This document shows, one piece after another, positions 44,846 through 53,261 of a DNA stretch of 64,000 nucleotides. Positions within the stretch are counted from its first letter, which is position 1. Each line of letters opens with the position of its first letter. The stretch lies in contig NZ_KI912443.1 in NCBI RefSeq assembly GCF_000518485.1, forward strand, positions 124,001 through 188,000. Reading direction: 5' to 3'. Position numbers and translations under genes: made by a program. This stretch comes from Olleya marilimosa CAM030 (GTDB taxonomy: Bacteria > Bacteroidota > Bacteroidia > Flavobacteriales > Flavobacteriaceae). The notes under the pieces are model-generated. The model was not told where the DNA came from and did not search any database. It saw nothing but the letters and a program-made list of their open reading frames with translations.

Positions 44846-45566
44846 TAATAGCTTTAGTAAGTACAGATTTTATATTAGTTCTGTAACCAACTTCTTTGGT
44901 TACAATTTCACCTTTTTTATTAATAACTATAGTCGTTGGGTAGGTGCTTACACCATATAACGATATGATGTTATTGGCATTAGGTATTAAAGTGAAATTA
45001 AAGTCTTTAGTTTTTAAAAACTGTTCTACAATTTCTTTTTTGTTAAATGTTACTGCCAAAAACTTTACTTTTTTATTTTTAAAATTGTCCGCTAAGTTAT
45101 TTAATTCTGGCATTTCTTGTATACAAGGACCGCAATTTGTAAACCAAAAATTTAATATTACGACTTGTCCTTTTAAATCTGATAGTTTAAAGGTGTTACC
45201 ATCTAAATCTGTAGCAATAAAGTCATAAGCTTTTTCTCCTTTATTAAAGTTTGCTTCAGGGTTTTTAGCGATAGTAGTGTTTATTGCTTTTAGTCTTTTA
45301 AATACTACTGACTTTAGTTTGTTGTCGTTGTCAACAAAAAATAGCGGTTTGTAGTCAGAGTTGGTCATTAGTTGTACCTGTGACATAGGTAATAACTTGC
45401 CTCTCTCGTTAAAAAGTAAAACATCTGGTGTAATAACTAACTCCATTGTTTTAACTTCTTCATCTGTTAGGCGATGTTGCTCTTTTGGTATAAAGGCATA
45501 CTCTTGTGCTTGCAGGATACTTACACATAAAAACAAACATACAAAAAGTGATTTTAAAAACTTCAT
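44832..45566 (-). CDS. TlpA-like periplasmic thioredoxin
   Basis: A 244-residue exported protein: signal peptide (about 1-20, SILQAQ), an N-terminal region, then a TlpA/ResA-type thioredoxin domain (about 110-244) with the redox motif C-G-P-C in FWFTNCGPCIQEMPEL and a cis-proline loop VSTYPTTIVI. It would transfer electrons or reduce disulfides in the periplasm. Overlaps the following barrel gene by 14 bases; a joint role is likely. Confidence 0.88.
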   Translation of the reverse strand: MKFLKSLFVCLFLCVSILQAQEYAFIPKEQHRLTDEEVKTMELVITPDVLLFNERGKLLPMSQVQLMTNSDYKPLFFVDNDNKLKSVVFKRLKAINTTIAKNPEANFNKGEKAYDFIATDLDGNTFKLSDLKGQVVILNFWFTNCGPCIQEMPELNNLADNFKNKKVKFLAVTFNKKEIVEQFLKTKDFNFTLIPNANNIISLYGVSTYPTTIVINKKGEIVTKEVGYRTNIKSVLTKAINAAL

Positions 45567-45614
45567 TACTATATTTTATTAAAACCTCTTAACGTTATAT
45601 TTTGATAAAAGTTA

Positions 45615-45642
45615 TAAAAAAAGCGACTTTTAAGTCGCTTTT
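45615..45642 (-). terminator. terminator of the pyrH/frr operon
   Basis: A stem AAAAGCGACTT (45619-45629)/AAGTCGCTTTT (45632-45642) just past frr, with T-run on the minus strand. Confidence 0.7.
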
Positions 45643-45647
45643 AAGAT

Positions 45648-46205
45648 TTAAACAGTCATAATCTCTGCTTCTTTGGCAGCTAAAATGTCGTCTATTTTTT
45701 TAACGTATTTGTCAGTCAAGGCTTGTACGTCAGCTTCCGCATTTTTTTGAAGGTCTTCAGACGCGTCTTCAGTCTTCTTAATGTCGTTATTAGCATCTTT
45801 ACGAGCGCTTCTTACACCAACTTTAGCATCTTCAGCTTCAGCTTTAGCTTGTTTTGCTAAATCACGTCTACGCTCTTCTGTTAATGGAGGAACACTTATT
45901 ATTAATAAATCTCCATTATTCATTGGGTTAAATCCAAGATTAGCAATCATTATAGCTTTTTCAATTGCTTGAAGCATGTTTTTTTCCCATGGTTGTACCG
46001 TAATTGTACGACCATCTGGAGTGTTAACATTGGCAACTTGACTTAATGGTGTTTGTGAGCCATAATAGTCTACCATTACGCTTCCTAACATTGCAGGACT
46101 AGCTTTTCCTGCTCTAATATTTACAAATTGTTTTTCTAGATGCTTAATGGCTTTATCCATTGCTTCCTTTGCGCTATCTACTATAAATGTAATGTCTTCG
46201 TTCAT
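45648..46205 (-). CDS. frr: ribosome recycling factor
   Basis: A 185-residue RRF, which with EF-G splits post-termination ribosomes. It has conserved NIRAGKASPAML, and VNTPDGRTITVQPWEK. Length and conserved motifs match the family. The PPLTEERRRDLAKQAK block is typical. Downstream of pyrH by 68 bases. Confidence 0.96.
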   Translation of the reverse strand: MNEDITFIVDSAKEAMDKAIKHLEKQFVNIRAGKASPAMLGSVMVDYYGSQTPLSQVANVNTPDGRTITVQPWEKNMLQAIEKAIMIANLGFNPMNNGDLLIISVPPLTEERRRDLAKQAKAEAEDAKVGVRSARKDANNDIKKTEDASEDLQKNAEADVQALTDKYVKKIDDILAAKEAEIMTV

Positions 46206-46273
46206 GCTTGTAATAATTTAATATTGAATGACTTTCAAAAAGCGAGCCAATTTTAAACGTAATATAATCTATT

Positions 46274-46981
46274 TTATAAACTTACTTGTGTTCCTATATT
46301 TTCTCCTGTTACGACCTTCATTAAATTACCTTTTGTATTCATATCAAATACAATTATTGGTAAGTCGTTTTCTTGGCTTAATGTAAAAGCTGTAGTATCC
46401 ATAACTTTAAGACCTTTACGTAAAACGTCATCAAAGGTAATATGGTCAAATTTTATAGCAGTACTATCTTTTTCTGGATCTGTATTGTATATTCCATCCA
46501 CACGCGTTCCTTTTAGGATTACGTCAGCCTCAATCTCGATAGCTCTTAATACTGCTGCAGAGTCTGTTGTAAAGTAAGGATTACCTGTTCCACCTCCAAA
46601 AATAACAACGCGACCTTTATTAAGATGGCTCATTGCTTTTCTTCTAATAAAAGGCTCTGCAACTTCGTTTATTTTGATAGCTGTTTGTAGTCTAGTTTTT
46701 ATACCAGCGTCTTCTAATGCTTGTTGTAATGCTAAACCATTAATAACAGTTGCTAACATACCCATATGATCTCCTTGTACACGATCCATACCATTCATGG
46801 CACCTGCAACACCTCTAAAAATGTTACCACCACCAATAACTATAGCAACTTCTACACCTTTTTCTGTAACTGCTTTAATCTCTTCTGCGTATTCTGATAA
46901 TCGTTCTGGATCAATACCATATTGACGGTTTCCCATTAGGGCTTCACCAGATAATTTTAGGAGTATGCGTTTGTATTTCAT
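46274..46981 (-). CDS. pyrH: UMP kinase
   Basis: A 235-residue kinase that phosphorylates UMP to UDP. The N-terminal [17 protein letters not shown] (UMP-binding glycines) and [14 protein letters not shown] motifs are present. Bacterial UMP kinases are hexameric and regulated by GTP and UTP. It is followed by frr as in many bacteria. Confidence 0.96.
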   Translation of the reverse strand: MKYKRILLKLSGEALMGNRQYGIDPERLSEYAEEIKAVTEKGVEVAIVIGGGNIFRGVAGAMNGMDRVQGDHMGMLATVINGLALQQALEDAGIKTRLQTAIKINEVAEPFIRRKAMSHLNKGRVVIFGGGTGNPYFTTDSAAVLRAIEIEADVILKGTRVDGIYNTDPEKDSTAIKFDHITFDDVLRKGLKVMDTTAFTLSQENDLPIIVFDMNTKGNLMKVVTGENIGTQVSL

Positions 46982-47015
46982 GTGTTTATTTATTGTTTTT
47001 CATGGGTCACATGTT

Positions 47016-47095
47016 ACTTCCATTTAATCATTCGCTTGCGTTAGATCGTTTTTTATGGAAGTTTCATAAGTCGTTCCGAAAGTTTAGCAAAGCTA
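47016..47095 (-). promoter_or_regulatory. promoter and leader hairpin of pyrH
   Basis: TAGCTTTG (47095-47088, minus strand) matches TAnnTTTG and gives a leader of about 100 bases. Within it an inverted repeat ACTTCCAT (47016-47023)/ATGGAAGT (47055-47062) can form a stem-loop. Possible leader control, not shown. Confidence 0.4.
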
Positions 47096-47173
47096 CATAA
47101 ATTTTTTATTTCTGAAATTGCTATTAATACACAAATGTTCGCTTTTTTACTAAGTTGATTAATTAATCATAAA

Positions 47174-47207
47174 AAAACCACTAACTCTAAAATAGAGTAG
47201 TGGTTTT
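47174..47207 (-). terminator. terminator of tsf
   Basis: A hairpin AAAACCACTaaCTCTa/tAGAGtAGTGGTTTT lies 54 bases past the tsf stop with A/T-runs, separating it from pyrH. Confidence 0.65.
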
Positions 47208-47260
47208 AAATATGTGTAATTATTTTAAATTTTCGCTTACGCGGAAATAAAAATAGTTTT

Positions 47261-48220
47261 CTATCCTAAAGATACACGTTTGAAAGCTGTTACAGATACG
47301 TTTTGAGATGCTACGTAATCTGCTACAGTCATTTTTTCATCTTTAATGAATCTTTGATCTAATAAACATTGTTCTTGATCTAAAGTAGTATTGTCAGATA
47401 CAAAACGATCCATTTTACCTGGTAAAATTTTGTCCCAGATTTGTTCTGGTTTTCCTTCAGCTTTTAATTCTGCTTTAGCATCTTCTTCAGCTTTAGCCAT
47501 AACTTCTGGAGTTAATTGAGACATTGAGATGTATTGAGGTACATTTTTAAGTGTTTTACCTAAACGACCTAACTCGATGTTATCTTTTTCGATAACAGCA
47601 ATTCTTGCTTCAGTTTCTGATGCTACAAATGCAGGATCAAAGTCTTTGTAAGATAATGAAGACGCTCCCATTGAAGCCACTTGCATTGCTACATCTTTAC
47701 CAACAGTTTCGTTTGCTTCAGATAAACCAACTAATGCACCAATTTTATTGATATGAACATAAGAACCTACGTAAGGCGCTTCTAATTTTTCAAATGCAGT
47801 GATTTCTAATTTCTCACCAACTACACCAGTTTGTTCAACTAATTTTTCAGCAACTGTCATACCACCAAAGTCTGCTGCTAAAAAATCTTCCTTAGTATCA
47901 AAGTTAATTGCAATGTCTGCAAATTGCCCAGCTAATGCTAAAAATGATTCGTTTTTACCAACAAAATCAGTTTCACAACCTAATACGATTGCAACACCAA
48001 CAGTGTTGTCATCGTTAATTTTGATTGCTGCAGCACCTTCAGAAGAATCTCTGTCAGCTCTTTTTTCTGCTACTTTTTGACCTTTTTTACGTAAAACGTC
48101 AATTGCTTTGTCAAAATCACCACCTGCTTCAACTAATGCTTTTTTACAGTCCATCATTCCGGCTCCTGTAGCTTTTCTTAGTTCGTTTACTTGTGCTGCT
48201 GAAATTTTTACTTCGCTCAT
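47261..48220 (-). CDS. tsf: elongation factor Ts
   Basis: A 319-residue nucleotide exchange factor for EF-Tu. The N-terminal UBA-like domain (VNELRKATGAGMMDCKKALVEAGGDFDKAIDVLRKKG) and the conserved core (ETDFVGKNESFLALA) are intact. rpsB is upstream with a terminator between. Confidence 0.97.
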   Translation of the reverse strand: MSEVKISAAQVNELRKATGAGMMDCKKALVEAGGDFDKAIDVLRKKGQKVAEKRADRDSSEGAAAIKINDDNTVGVAIVLGCETDFVGKNESFLALAGQFADIAINFDTKEDFLAADFGGMTVAEKLVEQTGVVGEKLEITAFEKLEAPYVGSYVHINKIGALVGLSEANETVGKDVAMQVASMGASSLSYKDFDPAFVASETEARIAVIEKDNIELGRLGKTLKNVPQYISMSQLTPEVMAKAEEDAKAELKAEGKPEQIWDKILPGKMDRFVSDNTTLDQEQCLLDQRFIKDEKMTVADYVASQNVSVTAFKRVSLG

Positions 48221-48233
48221 AATAAGTATAATT

Positions 48234-48284
48234 TAAAAAAAGTCGTTTAATTAGTTTTCAACAAAGAAAAGAATTAAACGACTT
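48234..48284 (-). terminator. terminator or attenuator between rpsB and tsf
   Basis: A 13-bp perfect stem AAGTCGTTTAATT (48240-48252)/AATTAAACGACTT (48272-48284) is followed on the minus strand by a seven-T run. No strong promoter for tsf was seen, so partial read-through is likely. Confidence 0.65.
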
Positions 48285-48307
48285 GTTTGTGTTTTGAAAT
48301 TGTTATT

Positions 48308-49078
48308 TTATTCTTCTTCGTCTTTAGCTGCTTTAGCTTTTTTAGGTGCTGCTTTTTTATCTACTTTAGCTGCATCTTTGTCTGCTTTTTCAGCTTTACG
48401 CTCGTTTAATCCTGCTGTAATAGCATCAGTAACGTGCGTTAAGATTTTGTCTATTGATTTAGAAGCATCGTCATTTGCTGGTATTACATAATCTACTTGA
48501 CGTGGATCAGAGTTAGTATCTACCATTGCAAAAATAGGAATGTTTAATTTTTGAGCTTCTTTAATTGCAATATGTTCGCGCTTAATGTCAACAACAAATA
48601 AAGCTCCTGGTAAACGTGTCATGTCAACGATAGACCCTAAGTTTTTTTCTAACTTAGCTCTTAAACGGTCAACTTGTAAACGTTCTTTTTTAGATAACGT
48701 TAAAAACGTACCATCTTTTTTCATTCTATCAATTGTAGCCATCTTTTTGATTGCTTTACGGATTGTAACAAAGTTTGTTAACATTCCACCAGGCCATCTT
48801 TCAGTAATGAAAGGCATGTTGATGCTACCTGCTTTTTCAGCTACGATATCTTTTGCTTGCTTTTTTGTTGCAACAAATAAAATTTTACGACCTGAAGCTG
48901 CAATTTTTGCTAATGCATCTCCAGCTTCTTCAATTTTAGCTGCTGTTTTATATAAGTTTATAATATGGATACCGTTACGCTCCATATATACGTAAGGCGC
49001 CATGTTAGGATCCCACTTACGTGTAAGGTGACCAAAGTGTACACCTGCTTCAAGTAATTCTTTTACTTCTACTGCCAT
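48308..49078 (-). CDS. rpsB: 30S ribosomal protein S2
   Basis: A 256-residue S2. It has GVHFGHLTRKWDP near the N-terminus and the conserved KRWPGGML-like ITERWPGGMLTNF. The lysine-rich C-terminal tail (KKAAPKKAKAAKDEEE) is longer than in E. coli. The ATG at 49078 (MAVEVKELLEAG) is chosen rather than one at 49111. Confidence 0.97.
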   Translation of the reverse strand: MAVEVKELLEAGVHFGHLTRKWDPNMAPYVYMERNGIHIINLYKTAAKIEEAGDALAKIAASGRKILFVATKKQAKDIVAEKAGSINMPFITERWPGGMLTNFVTIRKAIKKMATIDRMKKDGTFLTLSKKERLQVDRLRAKLEKNLGSIVDMTRLPGALFVVDIKREHIAIKEAQKLNIPIFAMVDTNSDPRQVDYVIPANDDASKSIDKILTHVTDAITAGLNERKAEKADKDAAKVDKKAAPKKAKAAKDEEE

Positions 49079-49225
49079 TTTGTAATAGTTTACGTTCTGT
49101 TGAATTAGCAATGTTCCATTTGCTTTATGCTTTTGGCTTCATTTAGATGCTAAACTAAATCCTGTTTTTACACTAGGACAACAATAACTGTTTGATTTTT
49201 TGTTTTGTGTTGAAAATAAATTCAA

Positions 49226-49233
49226 CAAAGGTA
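49226..49233 (-). promoter_or_regulatory. -7 promoter box of rpsB with a long leader
   Basis: TACCTTTG on the minus strand, immediately after the rpsI stop, matches TAnnTTTG. The leader would be about 140 bases, long enough for autoregulation by S2. Confidence 0.45.
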
Positions 49234-49620
49234 TTAACGTTTAGAGAATTGGAATTTCTTACGCGCTTTTTTCTGTCCGAATTTTTTACGCTCAACCATT
49301 CTTGGGTCTCTTGTTAATAAACCTTCAGGCTTTAAGATTAATCTGTTTTCAGCATCTAATTCGCACATTGCACGAGAGATTGCTAAACGAACAGCTTCAG
49401 CTTGACCTGTGATACCTCCTCCAAATACATTTACTTTAATATCAAAAGCACCTTCATTATCTGTTAAAGCTAATGGTTGGTTTACTTTGTATTGTAATGT
49501 TGCAGTATCGAAGTAGTCTTTAATGTCTTTTTTGTTAATCGTAATATTACCTTTTCCTTCAGATAGGTAAACACGAGCAACTGCGGTCTTACGACGACCA
49601 ATTTTGTGAATTACTTCCAT
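49234..49620 (-). CDS. rpsI: 30S ribosomal protein S9
   Basis: A 128-residue S9 with the N-terminal IGRRKTAVARVYL and the C-terminal DPRMVERKKFGQKKARKKFQ, ending in the conserved SKR that reaches the ribosomal P site. Its ATG overlaps the rplM stop by one base (TAATG), giving translational coupling. Confidence 0.97.
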   Translation of the reverse strand: MEVIHKIGRRKTAVARVYLSEGKGNITINKKDIKDYFDTATLQYKVNQPLALTDNEGAFDIKVNVFGGGITGQAEAVRLAISRAMCELDAENRLILKPEGLLTRDPRMVERKKFGQKKARKKFQFSKR

Positions 49621-50075
49621 TACTTGAATTCGTTTAAGTTAATTACTGTTGGCTTTTGTGCTTCATGTGAATGAGCTGCACCAACAACAACATTTAAATT
49701 ACGGAATAATGTTGCACCTAATTTGTTTTTAGGTAACATTCCTTTTACTGATTTTTCTACTAATCTTGCTGGATCTTTTCCAAACATTTCTGTAGCAGTT
49801 AAACTTCTTTGACCACCTGGATAACCTGTGTGACGAATGTACGTTTTGTCATTCCATTTGTTTCCAGTTAAGTTGATTTTTTCTGAATTGATAACAATTA
49901 CGTTATCTCCACAATCAACGTGTGGTGTGAAGCTAGGTTTGTGTTTTCCTCTTAAAAGTTTTGCAACTTTAGAAGCTAAACGACCTAATGATTGACCTTC
50001 AGCATCTACTAAAACCCACTGCTTATCTGCAGTTGCTTTGTTTGCTGAAATCGTTTTGTAGCTTAATGTGTCCAC
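49620..50075 (-). CDS. rplM: 50S ribosomal protein L13
   Basis: A 151-residue L13 with [24 protein letters not shown] and the conserved [10 protein letters not shown]. It is initiated by GTG (50075-50073). First gene of the rplM-rpsI pair, expressed from a canonical promoter at 50123-50153. Confidence 0.97.
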   Translation of the reverse strand: MDTLSYKTISANKATADKQWVLVDAEGQSLGRLASKVAKLLRGKHKPSFTPHVDCGDNVIVINSEKINLTGNKWNDKTYIRHTGYPGGQRSLTATEMFGKDPARLVEKSVKGMLPKNKLGATLFRNLNVVVGAAHSHEAQKPTVINLNEFK

Positions 50076-50122
50076 GTTATTAATTATTTTTTATTAAACA
50101 TTCCTCTCTCAAAAAGAGTTTG

Positions 50123-50153
50123 CAAATTTACGATTATATATTTGATTACCAAA
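50123..50153 (-). promoter_or_regulatory. canonical promoter of rplM-rpsI
   Basis: TTTG (50153-50150), exactly 19 bases, then TAAATTTG (50130-50123) on the minus strand. It is the best match to the Bacteroidota consensus in the window. Confidence 0.7.
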
Positions 50154-50216
50154 TACTGATAGCACTTATTTTTAATAAGTTTGTTCATATCTTTTTGAGT
50201 ATCAAAATGCACTACA

Positions 50217-50247
50217 AAAAAGCTTCAATTAAATATTGAAGCTTTTT
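50217..50247 (-). terminator. terminator of the amylase gene
   Basis: A perfect 13-bp stem AAAAAGCTTCAAT/ATTGAAGCTTTTT, loop TAAAT, 20 bases past the amylase stop. Confidence 0.85.
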
Positions 50248-50267
50248 ATATGATTACAGGTGTTAAT

Positions 50268-53186
50268 TTAAGATTTTATTAGTTTGGATATTTTAGTTTG
50301 TCCGTTAGTGTCTTCTAACTGTATTATATATAATCCGTTAACTAAATTTTCAATATTAAATTGATGTCCTGCGTCAAATGTTCCTTTGTATTCAATTAAC
50401 TGTTTTCCTGACACGTCTAAGATTTTAACTCCTGTTATTTTAGTTGTTAATTTAAAGGACGTTTTTGCAGGATTAGGATATAATTTAAAGTTATCGGTAA
50501 TTTCAAATTGATCTGTGCTTAGGCTTTGTGGTACCGAATTACCATATATTTTAAACTCTCCTGCTGGTATTGTTATTGGTGTTGCAGTGTTGCTAACATT
50601 TATAAATGTACTATTTGTAGGGTCCATTAAATCATACCATGTACCTGTATACGGAAAATCTGGTGTTACGTTTTGTGATGTAACATCAAAGTTTGCTAAT
50701 ATGACTACGTTTTTTAATTCTGTAGATGGTATTGTGTTATCAAAAATATAAATTCTTGGTGTTAGCGTATCTACATTTGGGTTACTACTGTCATTAATTA
50801 TATAATCCCCTTCAAAGACAGCTTCGTTTACCTTTAAGTCGTTAATCCTAGACCAATCATTATATACTTGACTTCTATTAACGTCAGTAAGCCATCCATT
50901 TGTCCATTGTGGTTGTGGTTTTGTATCTAGTTTACAATTACCATCAATAGCATCTGCTTCAGTATTTACAGTCCCATTATTACATGTATAAATAGAGTTT
51001 TCCATAGCAAGTTCTCCAAAATGCCAAATCATTTTAGGTCCAGGTATGGTTAATGATACTGCACCTAAAGCAGACATTCTTTTAGTTGCTATTTCTAAAT
51101 TAGTAACATTATGGCTAGCATTACTGCTGTTTCCAAATTGGATGTTTTTATACATTAGGCGTTCTTCATCATGACTTTCTGGATAACCAACTAATCTTGG
51201 AGCATCATAATTACGACTTGCATCTTTATGACCCATTCTGCTAATGTCTGTACCAGAGCTATAACCCATTGTTAATTGATTGTAAGGGTCTGTCATTTTT
51301 CCCCAAAGCATGATACCTTTGCCTTCATCTATTCTATAATCAGCCCATTCTTTTTCTTCTACAGCGCTTCCGCCAAATCCTAAATGTTCAAATATAACGT
51401 AGTGGTCTGGATCCAAACTCCATGAGTAATCTGCATATTCTTTTAAAATAGCGACTCTGTCTGCTTGGTAGGCATTAGTTTGTGTCTCTCCTGAAGAGGC
51501 GTTTTGAGTAAATCCTTTAGTTAGATCCCATCTAAATCCATCAATTTTATATTCTTCGATCCATTGTTTTACAACTCTTTTAGAATATACTTTTGTGAAT
51601 GAGTTTGAGTGGTCAAAATCAGAACCAACACTGTAACTATGTGTTGCGACTTGATTAAAATATGGGTTTTCACTACTTGGTTCTCCCCAACCGTCTCCAT
51701 CTGCATCATCCATCCACATACGTACCATTGGGTTACGCCCAAATGCGTGGTTTAGTGCAAGGTCTAATATTACAGCAATTCCGTTTTGATGACAAATATC
51801 GATAAGCTCTTTAAGTTTGTCTTCTGTACCATAGTATTTGTCTAAAGCCATATGAAAAGAGGTATTATATCCCCAACTTTCATTGCCTTCAAATTCCATA
51901 ATTGGCATTAATTGAATAGCATTGATGTTTAGATTTTTAAAATAATCTATTCTATCTATTATATCCTGAAAGTTTTTATTTGCGTCAAAGTCTCTAACTA
52001 ATACTTCATATATTACTAGATCTTCTTTTTTTGGTTTTTCAAAATTAGTTACTACCCATGGGTAATCTGTTTGACCAGTTTGTAGAACAGTGACCTCTCT
52101 ATCTTGACCAATTGGATAGGTTGGAATATTTGGATATGAAGTTGTAGGAATATAAGGATCATCAAAAGGTGATAAGACTAACGTTGAATAAGGGTCTGCA
52201 ACTTTAACTAATTTAGGAGAATTAGCTAAAGGAGTTTTATCTACAACCCAATATTGATAGGTTTCTATTTGTCCAGGAGTTAAACCAGTTAATGTTATCC
52301 AGTATTTATTATTTCTTGTTGGATCTCTTTTCATGGCGTAACTACTGTCTGGCTGCCAATTATTAAAACTTCCTGCTACGTAAACAAAGTCCTTGCCTTG
52401 TGCATATAGCACTAATGTTGCTTTTGTTGGATCAGCAGGATCGTATGTAATTCCATCTTGATAGTTGGTCGGCATAATAGCAAAAGTACTACCAGGATCC
52501 ACAACTACTGAGAAAGATTTTGTTTTAGTTTGTCCACCAACTGTTACATCTAAAATGTAGTTTTTGTTTACTGTTATAGCTGTGTCCTGAAAGTTATACG
52601 AAGACACGCCATTTTGAGTGTTAATAGTTGTTCCATCTGCACTTAAAACGTAGTTTGCAGATCCACCAGTATTATTAGCAGAAATGTCAAAGTTACTTCC
52701 AGCATCAATAATTGTTGTTGAATTGTCTTCAGGAGTAGTTAAAATGACTTGGAATGAGCCAACATCCTCAAGTATATCTTGAGACTTTTTGTCTCCTGAA
52801 GCGTCTTTAGCTTTTAAAAGAAATCCAATACGTCCAATGCCAGTCCTATTATAAAAGTCTTGTGGTATAAACGAAATAGAATATGTATCGTTTCCAGCAT
52901 TATAGGTTAGCAGGTTTGGTGTAGTAGCATTAGAAGAGTCTGTCCAATCACCATTATTTGGAGCGTCTTGTTGATTAATTAAATTTAAATCGTATGACCA
53001 TGACCAAAGATAAAGTTCATTATTTATAACGTTCCAAGTAGCTTCGTTAATACTGCTACCATTAAAAGTAAGTGTTACCATCTGGTCTTCTTCAATTGTT
53101 GAAGGAGTAACACTGTAAGTTACATTTTGTTGTTGCGCTAATGTAATTTGACACAACAAAAAAATAAAAAATATAATTTTTTTCAT
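50268..53186 (-). CDS. secreted GH13 alpha-amylase with T9SS sorting domain
   Basis: A 972-residue exported enzyme that should hydrolyse starch or maltodextrins. Signal peptide (ends TLAQQ), N-terminal Ig-like modules (about 20-230), a CBM48-like domain (about 245-330, VYVAGSFNNWQPDSSY) and the GH13 barrel (about 390-800). GH13 regions: I DLALNH (about 474), II GFRWDLTKG (nucleophile D554), III IFEHLG (acid/base E600), IV YPESHDEE (about 670). The last ~75 residues form a type A sorting domain (YPNPAKTSFKL, ending KISKLIKS), so it is exported by T9SS. Confidence 0.93.
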   Translation of the reverse strand: MKKIIFFIFLLCQITLAQQQNVTYSVTPSTIEEDQMVTLTFNGSSINEATWNVINNELYLWSWSYDLNLINQQDAPNNGDWTDSSNATTPNLLTYNAGNDTYSISFIPQDFYNRTGIGRIGFLLKAKDASGDKKSQDILEDVGSFQVILTTPEDNSTTIIDAGSNFDISANNTGGSANYVLSADGTTINTQNGVSSYNFQDTAITVNKNYILDVTVGGQTKTKSFSVVVDPGSTFAIMPTNYQDGITYDPADPTKATLVLYAQGKDFVYVAGSFNNWQPDSSYAMKRDPTRNNKYWITLTGLTPGQIETYQYWVVDKTPLANSPKLVKVADPYSTLVLSPFDDPYIPTTSYPNIPTYPIGQDREVTVLQTGQTDYPWVVTNFEKPKKEDLVIYEVLVRDFDANKNFQDIIDRIDYFKNLNINAIQLMPIMEFEGNESWGYNTSFHMALDKYYGTEDKLKELIDICHQNGIAVILDLALNHAFGRNPMVRMWMDDADGDGWGEPSSENPYFNQVATHSYSVGSDFDHSNSFTKVYSKRVVKQWIEEYKIDGFRWDLTKGFTQNASSGETQTNAYQADRVAILKEYADYSWSLDPDHYVIFEHLGFGGSAVEEKEWADYRIDEGKGIMLWGKMTDPYNQLTMGYSSGTDISRMGHKDASRNYDAPRLVGYPESHDEERLMYKNIQFGNSSNASHNVTNLEIATKRMSALGAVSLTIPGPKMIWHFGELAMENSIYTCNNGTVNTEADAIDGNCKLDTKPQPQWTNGWLTDVNRSQVYNDWSRINDLKVNEAVFEGDYIINDSSNPNVDTLTPRIYIFDNTIPSTELKNVVILANFDVTSQNVTPDFPYTGTWYDLMDPTNSTFINVSNTATPITIPAGEFKIYGNSVPQSLSTDQFEITDNFKLYPNPAKTSFKLTTKITGVKILDVSGKQLIEYKGTFDAGHQFNIENLVNGLYIIQLEDTNGQTKISKLIKS

Positions 53187-53201
53187 AGCGAAGTTAGTTT
53201 T

Positions 53202-53240
53202 AAAAAAAGAGGCAGCTTACCAAATAGGATGCTGCCTCTT
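53202..53240 (-). terminator. terminator/attenuator between susE and the amylase gene
   Basis: A perfect 10-bp stem AAGAGGCAGC (53207-53216)/GCTGCCTCTT (53231-53240), followed by a T-run on the minus strand, separates the two genes of the locus. Confidence 0.7.
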
Positions 53241-53261
53241 AATTAATATTCAAATTAATTA

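Noticed and set aside
50076-50122. L13 leader RNA upstream of rplM
   Set aside because: Only a 4-bp CTCT/AGAG hairpin could be seen in the short leader; not enough to claim a structured leader.
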